Of a DNA stretch of 64,000 bases, positions 60,677-64,000 are shown one piece after another. Made by a program: the position numbers and the translations under genes. The notes under the pieces were generated by a model, which worked only from the letters and a program-made list of their open reading frames with translations, did no database searches and was not told the DNA's origin. Every line of letters starts with the position of its first letter. Position 1 is the stretch's first letter. The DNA comes from Nitrospirota bacterium. Lineage in GTDB: Bacteria; Nitrospirota; Thermodesulfovibrionia; Thermodesulfovibrionales; UBA6898. The stretch is from the NCBI GenBank assembly GCA_021825365.1, contig JAKAHR010000006.1:1-64000 (forward strand), written 5' to 3'.

Positions 60677-61191
60677 CAGGAGCGGACCGGCAAGACGGAT
60701 GTGTATGCAGGATATCCGTCCGGCTGGGGAGGGCCCTGATACGCCAGCGCCTTCCACGTTTCGGGACACGCGTAGTAAAAAGAGAATGCCTCTGAGCGGA
60801 GTTTCTCGAAGAAGAGCCGCTGCAATGATCCGGCTGGGCCTGCCTCGGCTTCAGCGATGATATCTTCCTTCTGCTGCTCCCCGAGGCCGGCAAAGTCAGG
60901 GGCGCCGTATCTCTTGGCCTTTTCGTTCAGCCAGGCGCACCCCTCCTTGATAGTCCGCCGGTAGTTTCTGTCCTTGCCGATGCCGGTCAGCAGTCTCCCG
61001 GCTATGCCGAGCTGCGAGGCACCCGGTGTTTCGTCGGAAGGGATGAGGGTATCGAGAAATGCCTCAAGTGTTGCGGCTTCACGGGTGGTGAGGGACGCAG
61101 GGAGAAATATATCCTTCAGGATATGGCCGGACACTGCCAGCAGCCCGATGCCCAGGGTGATCCTGAAAAAACGTCTCCTGCTGACCTCCAT
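60676..61191 (-). CDS. Gluconate-2-dehydrogenase-subunit-3-like protein with Tat signal
   Basis: A 171-residue protein with a twin-arginine leader (SRRRFFRITLGIGLLAVSG) and a small helical domain: TTREAATLEAFLDTLIPSDETPGASQLGIA is the core signature of the small hitch-hiker subunit of FAD dehydrogenases. It should carry the folded GMC subunit across the membrane by the Tat route. It overlaps the GMC gene by three bases and is preceded by a gene for a small CTERM-like protein. Confidence 0.87.
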   Translation of the reverse strand: MEVSRRRFFRITLGIGLLAVSGHILKDIFLPASLTTREAATLEAFLDTLIPSDETPGASQLGIAGRLLTGIGKDRNYRRTIKEGCAWLNEKAKRYGAPDFAGLGEQQKEDIIAEAEAGPAGSLQRLFFEKLRSEAFSFYYACPETWKALAYQGPPQPDGYPAYTSVLPVRS

Positions 61192-61222
61192 GCCGGGTTA
61201 TATGCGAGCCGTACGCTGTCTG

Positions 61223-61399
61223 CTATTTGGTCCGCTTGAAGATAAAGTAGAGGCCCATTATGCCGAGTCCTGCAGCCGTGACTACCATGCCCCATGGCGT
61301 GAATGTCGGCGTCGATATCGTCCCGGGAGCTGCAGATCCGGCAAAAGAGATGCTTGGAAGGAGAGCCGCGGACACAACAGCGAAAAGAGCCTTTTTCAT
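61223..61399 (-). CDS. Tiny signal-peptide protein with CTERM-like anchor (58 residues)
   Basis: This short ORF reads MKKALFAVVSAALLPSISFA (signal peptide), then GSAAPGTIS, then TPTFTPWGM followed by a hydrophobic helix and FKRTK at the end. The arrangement Pro-Thr...WGM, one membrane helix and basic tail resembles IPTL/PEP-CTERM sorting anchors. A GAGGGGG ribosome site lies six bases before the ATG. The gene was found by eye and lies 31 bases upstream of the small dehydrogenase subunit on the same strand, so it is probably the first gene of that operon. It may anchor the dehydrogenase, but this is inference. Confidence 0.7.
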   Translation of the reverse strand: MKKALFAVVSAALLPSISFAGSAAPGTISTPTFTPWGMVVTAAGLGIMGLYFIFKRTK

Positions 61400-61428
61400 A
61401 TGTTACCCCCTCAAAATAGTTAACCTTT

Positions 61429-61455
61429 TTTATCATAAGCACAGGATAAAGTCAA
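61429..61455 (-). promoter_or_regulatory. Possible promoter of the minus-strand dehydrogenase operon
   Basis: On the minus strand, TTGACT (61455-61450) and GATAAA (61434-61429) are 15 bases apart, about 30 bases upstream of the ATG at 61399. Confidence 0.35.
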
Positions 61456-61501
61456 TCCGGCGGCTCCCTCTTTTGCGGCTATCGATGGGGCACGCGTGAT
61501 A

Positions 61502-61529
61502 TTGACATCATTCGGTTCTGTGATAGGAT
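61502..61529 (+). promoter_or_regulatory. Promoter of tpx
   Basis: TTGACA (61502-61507) and TAGGAT (61524-61529) are 16 bases apart, 42 bases upstream of the tpx ATG. It is divergent from the minus-strand operon. Confidence 0.6.
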
Positions 61530-61570
61530 TTTACTACCAATACACCGTGGAATATGAACAGGAGGAGTCA

Positions 61571-62089
61571 ATGGAGCGGACAGGGATCGTGACTATCAAG
61601 GGGAACCCCCTCACCCTTCTGGGACCCGCGATAAAGGCGGGTGACAGGGCCCCGGCTTTTGTCGTCCTCGACGCTGACCTGAAGGAGGCGGGACTCAAGG
61701 ATTTCTCCGGTCGTATAAAGGCGATCAGCGTGACCCCTTCCCTCGACACGCCTGTCTGCGACCTCCAGGCGCGAAGGTTCAACGAGGCGGCGGCAAGGCT
61801 GCCGCAGGACGTTGTCATCCTCAATATCAGCATGGACCTTCCCTTCGCCATCTCCCGGTTCTGCACCGCAGCAGGCATCGACCGGGTAAAGGCCTATTCG
61901 GACCACCGCGACGCGTCGTTCGGAAACGCATACGGAGTACTCATCAAGGAACTCAGACTCCTCGCCCGTTCCATCTTTGTCATCGATAAGGGTGACGTGG
62001 TGCGCTATGTCGAGATCGTGCCCGAGGTGGCGGATCACCCTGCTTATGACAAGGCACTCGGCATTATTCACACCCTTGTCGGGCGGTGA
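61571..62089 (+). CDS. tpx: Thiol peroxidase
   Basis: A 172-residue atypical 2-Cys peroxiredoxin. VTPSLDTPVCDLQARRF carries the peroxidatic Cys in the Tpx-specific setting, and SRFCTAAGIDRV gives the resolving Cys about 34 residues later. The N-terminal LTLLGPAIKAGDRAPAFVVLD is typical. The ATG at 61571 with an AGGAGG site is preferred over the upstream ATA/GTG extension. It removes peroxides with thioredoxin and pairs well with sodB 71 bases downstream as an oxygen-defence unit. Confidence 0.95.
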   Translation: MERTGIVTIKGNPLTLLGPAIKAGDRAPAFVVLDADLKEAGLKDFSGRIKAISVTPSLDTPVCDLQARRFNEAAARLPQDVVILNISMDLPFAISRFCTAAGIDRVKAYSDHRDASFGNAYGVLIKELRLLARSIFVIDKGDVVRYVEIVPEVADHPAYDKALGIIHTLVGR

Positions 62090-62160
62090 TGTCCCTGTCA
62101 TCGCCTGAACATATATTCTTGGGAAACAGGGAATTTCAGATCTACTAAAGGAGGAATACG

Positions 62161-62742
62161 ATGCCGTACACAGCAAAGGACTACAACGCATTACTGGGGA
62201 TGAGCGGCTTCAGCGATACGCTTCTGAAGAACCATTTCACCCTGTACCAGGGGTATGTGACAAATACCAACAAGGTGGCCGATAGCCTCGATCAGATGCT
62301 CAAGGACGGCAAGGCGGGCACGCCGGAATACGCCGAGCTGAAGCGGAGGTTCGGATGGGAATTTAACGGCATGAGGCTGCATGAGCTCTATTTCGACAAC
62401 CTCGGGGGCAAGGCGGCCATGGACAAAAAAGGCGCGCTCAGCAGGCAGATGGAGACCAGTTTCGGAAGCGCGGAGCAGTGGGAGAAGGATTTCAGGGCGA
62501 CCGGGGCGATGCGGGGTATCGGCTGGGTCGTCCTGTACCAGGACCCGGCGGGAAAGAGGCTTTTCAACTGCTGGATCAACGAACATGATGTTTCTCACCT
62601 GTCCGGATGCGCTCCCCTTCTGATCATGGACGTCTTCGAGCATGCCTTCATGATCGATTACGGACTCAAGAGGGCTGACTATATCGACGCCTATTTCAGG
62701 AATATCAACTGGGCTGCCGCAGAGGCACGGCTCCTCAGGTAA
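62161..62742 (+). CDS. sodB: Iron/manganese superoxide dismutase
   Basis: A 193-residue enzyme of the Fe/Mn family with metal ligands in LKNHFTLYQGYV, MRLHELYFDNLGG and DVFEHAFMIDYG (DxxxH). The ligand context GWVVLYQD and WINEH-x-V fits the iron form or a cambialistic form. A strong AAAGGAGG site precedes the ATG. It converts superoxide to peroxide, which Tpx upstream can remove. The gene ends in front of a hairpin shared with the opposite strand. Confidence 0.96.
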   Translation: MPYTAKDYNALLGMSGFSDTLLKNHFTLYQGYVTNTNKVADSLDQMLKDGKAGTPEYAELKRRFGWEFNGMRLHELYFDNLGGKAAMDKKGALSRQMETSFGSAEQWEKDFRATGAMRGIGWVVLYQDPAGKRLFNCWINEHDVSHLSGCAPLLIMDVFEHAFMIDYGLKRADYIDAYFRNINWAAAEARLLR

Positions 62743-62767
62743 AAGGGCCGCCGGGCAAAGTATACGA

Positions 62768-62801
62768 AAGGGCAGTCAGCCTGCAGAGGCTGCCTGCCCT
62801 T
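62768..62801. terminator. Bidirectional hairpin between sodB and the minus-strand radical SAM genes
   Basis: AAGGGCAG-T-CAGCC pairs with GGCTG-C-CTGCCCTT around a six-base loop: two perfect stem parts of 8 and 5 bp with one mismatch. It lies 26 bases after sodB and 22 bases after the end of the minus-strand mini-ORF. There is no long T run on either strand, so it may end transcription only partly. Confidence 0.6.
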
Positions 62802-62822
62802 ATGATCCGGACTGCCGGGATT

Positions 62823-62885
62823 TCAGCAGGAACTCTTGCACTTGCAGGTTGTCGAGACCTTCTTAACGACCTTCCTGATCGTCAT
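62823..62885 (-). CDS. Cysteine-rich 20-residue peptide ORF beside a radical SAM/SPASM gene
   Basis: This mini-ORF reads MTIRKVVKKVSTTCKCKSSC and ends with TGA. It has three Cys in the last seven residues and a basic N-terminus. An extended ribosome site, AAAGGTGGTG, nine of ten to AAAGGAGGTG, lies six bases before its ATG, far better than chance would give. It is 34 bases downstream of the radical SAM/SPASM gene on the same strand. It could be a substrate for that enzyme (a ranthipeptide- or sactipeptide-like precursor), a metal-binding peptide, or a leader. No homologue is known to me. Shorter than usual gene limits, so the coding call stays tentative. Confidence 0.5.
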   Translation of the reverse strand: MTIRKVVKKVSTTCKCKSSC

Positions 62886-62919
62886 CGGAAACACCACCTT
62901 TCGCGGGGAGATCGCGGCC

Positions 62920-64000
62920 TTATGCCGACTTCGTTCCCATTATACCATGCAGGTGGCACTTGTACAGGTCCCTTGCCCCGGGTCCGCCGAGGACTTCGGC
63001 GCGGTACCTGCAGCCTCCCCTGCAGTCATCGACATAGGCGCAGTCGCAGTCAAGTTCCTTGAGCCGCACGGGCGTGATCTTCTCCCAGCATGTCCGCAGC
63101 CCCTGTCCCGCATCGCCCGCCCGCCTGTCAGCATAGAAGGTGCAGCGCGAGGCGAGACCCTCTGCGGAGACAGACATGAGGTGCAGGCCGCAGGCGAATC
63201 CGGCGGTGCTGTCGTGGAAGCCGCCGCCAAAGCCGTACCGGAGATAAGGGCCGCCAAGCTCAGGCGGCACGATCAGGTCTGGGTTGCCCGCAAGCCTGCC
63301 GGTCACGCACGGGACATCCACTGTCCAGTCTCTTACGCCGAGCTGCCTGAACATCAGCTCCATTTCAGGGAAGTCGCCGAGGTTTTGCCTGTGCACCATC
63401 GTGGCTACCGAGACATCGACCCCCGCGTCCAGACACATCCTGACCGCATCCATCGCATGCTCGAAACTCCCCTTTCCCCGCACCGCCTCATGAGCGGATT
63501 CCAGGCCGTCGATGCTGACCTGGATTTCATCCACACGCAGCTGCCTAAGAAGCGGGATGGTGATGAGCAGACCGTTGGTAAAGAGGACCTTGCGTGCTGC
63601 AAGGGATGGCAACAGGTCATTGACAGCGCCGAATGCGTGATGGAGCAGAGGTTCGCCGCCGGTGATGAGAAGGCGCAGACCCTGCATCCTGTCGAATTCC
63701 TCCAGGACTGAACGGACCGTCGTCAGGGGAAGGTCGTGAGGGCTGTGATCTCCCATGTAGCAATGCCTGCAGCGCAGGTTGCAGCGGTCCGTGATCTGCA
63801 TCTCCAGGTACCGCAGGGACGGGACGGGAGACCTCAGCAGAGGGGGGCGCTTACCCCTGACCGGCCTCTCCGTGAGCAGTCCCTCATCGAGGCAGTATCT
63901 GATGAATTCATTCTCCGGCGAGTCTCCCCCCCCGGCTGTGGAGCATTGTCGCAGAAAAGCGAAGGACTCATCGTCCAGCTCATAGAGTTCATCCGAGGTG
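62920..64000 (-). CDS. Radical SAM/SPASM protein, start outside the window
   Basis: The visible 360 residues contain the cluster motif CNLRCRHC in MQITDRCNLRCRHCYMG, LITGGEPLLH, VLFTNGLLI, VSIDGL, and a SPASM domain with CGLHLMSV...CTFYADRR...CWEKI...CDCAYVDDCRGGCR...YKC. Upstream of the ATG at 63801 the frame stays open to base 64000 and reads YELDDESFAFLRQC, ENEFIRYCLDEGLL and SLRYLEMQITDRC, a PqqD-like or winged-helix front domain. The real start is thus beyond the window. SPASM proteins with such a front domain usually mature a peptide; the mini-ORF just downstream is a candidate. Confidence 0.9.
   Translation of the reverse strand, partial: TSDELYELDDESFAFLRQCSTAGGGDSPENEFIRYCLDEGLLTERPVRGKRPPLLRSPVPSLRYLEMQITDRCNLRCRHCYMGDHSPHDLPLTTVRSVLEEFDRMQGLRLLITGGEPLLHHAFGAVNDLLPSLAARKVLFTNGLLITIPLLRQLRVDEIQVSIDGLESAHEAVRGKGSFEHAMDAVRMCLDAGVDVSVATMVHRQNLGDFPEMELMFRQLGVRDWTVDVPCVTGRLAGNPDLIVPPELGGPYLRYGFGGGFHDSTAGFACGLHLMSVSAEGLASRCTFYADRRAGDAGQGLRTCWEKITPVRLKELDCDCAYVDDCRGGCRYRAEVLGGPGARDLYKCHLHGIMGTKSA

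Noticed and set aside
62836..63711. 291-residue plus-strand frame
   Set aside because: Opposite the radical SAM/SPASM gene that has clear CxxxCxxC and SPASM motifs.
1..64000. tRNA, rRNA or riboswitch genes
   Set aside because: All gaps are short (largest 277 bases) and none showed a cloverleaf or a known riboswitch core by eye; absence was not tested by covariance search.

Overview
The window is a dense bacterial chromosome segment with about 57 genes, nearly all on the + strand, short gaps and many 4-base stop/start overlaps. The giant multihaem c-type cytochromes with alternating CX4CH and CX2CH sites, the ResB/CcsA (system II) cytochrome c assembly pair, many radical SAM enzymes and an iron/manganese superoxide dismutase beside a thiol peroxidase suggest an anaerobic or microaerophilic metal- or sulfur-cycling bacterium. 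Nitrospirota or a Geobacter-like Desulfobacterota lineage would fit. No rRNA or other taxonomic marker is present, so this is inference only.

Layout. (1) 1-13.6 kb is an extracytoplasmic electron-transfer block: a truncated 36-haem cytochrome with a recent in-frame internal duplication, a secreted beta-module/nine-haem protein, a beta-propeller-like lipoprotein, ResB, CcsA and a small lipoprotein. A frameshifted AAA-type ATPase gene sits between resB and ccsA. (2) 13.6-21.7 kb is an accessory stretch: a GIY-YIG nuclease gene framed by perfect 30-bp inverted palindromic repeats, two paralogous B12-type radical SAM enzymes enclosing a LuxE-like acyl-activating enzyme, a toxin-antitoxin pair, a small membrane protein and a third B12-type radical SAM enzyme. 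(3) 21.8-34.1 kb looks like an unusual glycan or lipid-head-group pathway: a deoxyhypusine-synthase-like protein, two RfaE/TagD-type nucleotidyltransferases (one fused to a PfkB kinase), a GmhA-like isomerase, an orphan E1 alpha/beta pair (thiamine-diphosphate dehydrogenase), two paralogous radical SAM/SPASM proteins, a GT2 enzyme and two large membrane proteins. (4) 34.2-50.9 kb is an O-antigen-type locus: RfbF-RfbG-RfbH (CDP-3,6-dideoxyhexose route), a short NeuB-like synthase, a KdsC-like phosphatase, an acetolactate-synthase-like enzyme, isomerase/dehydrogenase genes, two methyltransferases, and GtrB/GtrA/YfhO-like membrane glycosylation genes. (5) 50.9-58.2 kb has RseC, a second-type EF-G, a secreted STN-like protein, the complete dTDP-rhamnose set RmlA-C-B-D and a DUF218 protein. 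(6) 58.2-64 kb has a membrane HExxH protein, a minus-strand GMC oxidoreductase operon with a Tat-type small subunit and a tiny CTERM-like protein, then tpx, sodB, and a minus-strand radical SAM/SPASM gene followed by a 20-residue cysteine-rich peptide ORF.

Most noteworthy are the GIY-YIG gene whose 3' end is itself part of a paired REP-like palindrome; the B12-rSAM/LuxE/B12-rSAM cluster; two separate thiamine-diphosphate decarboxylating enzymes inside sugar loci, suggesting branched-chain sugars; and the cysteine-rich mini-ORF beside a radical SAM/SPASM enzyme. All functional calls come from reading motifs by eye; no database search was run.
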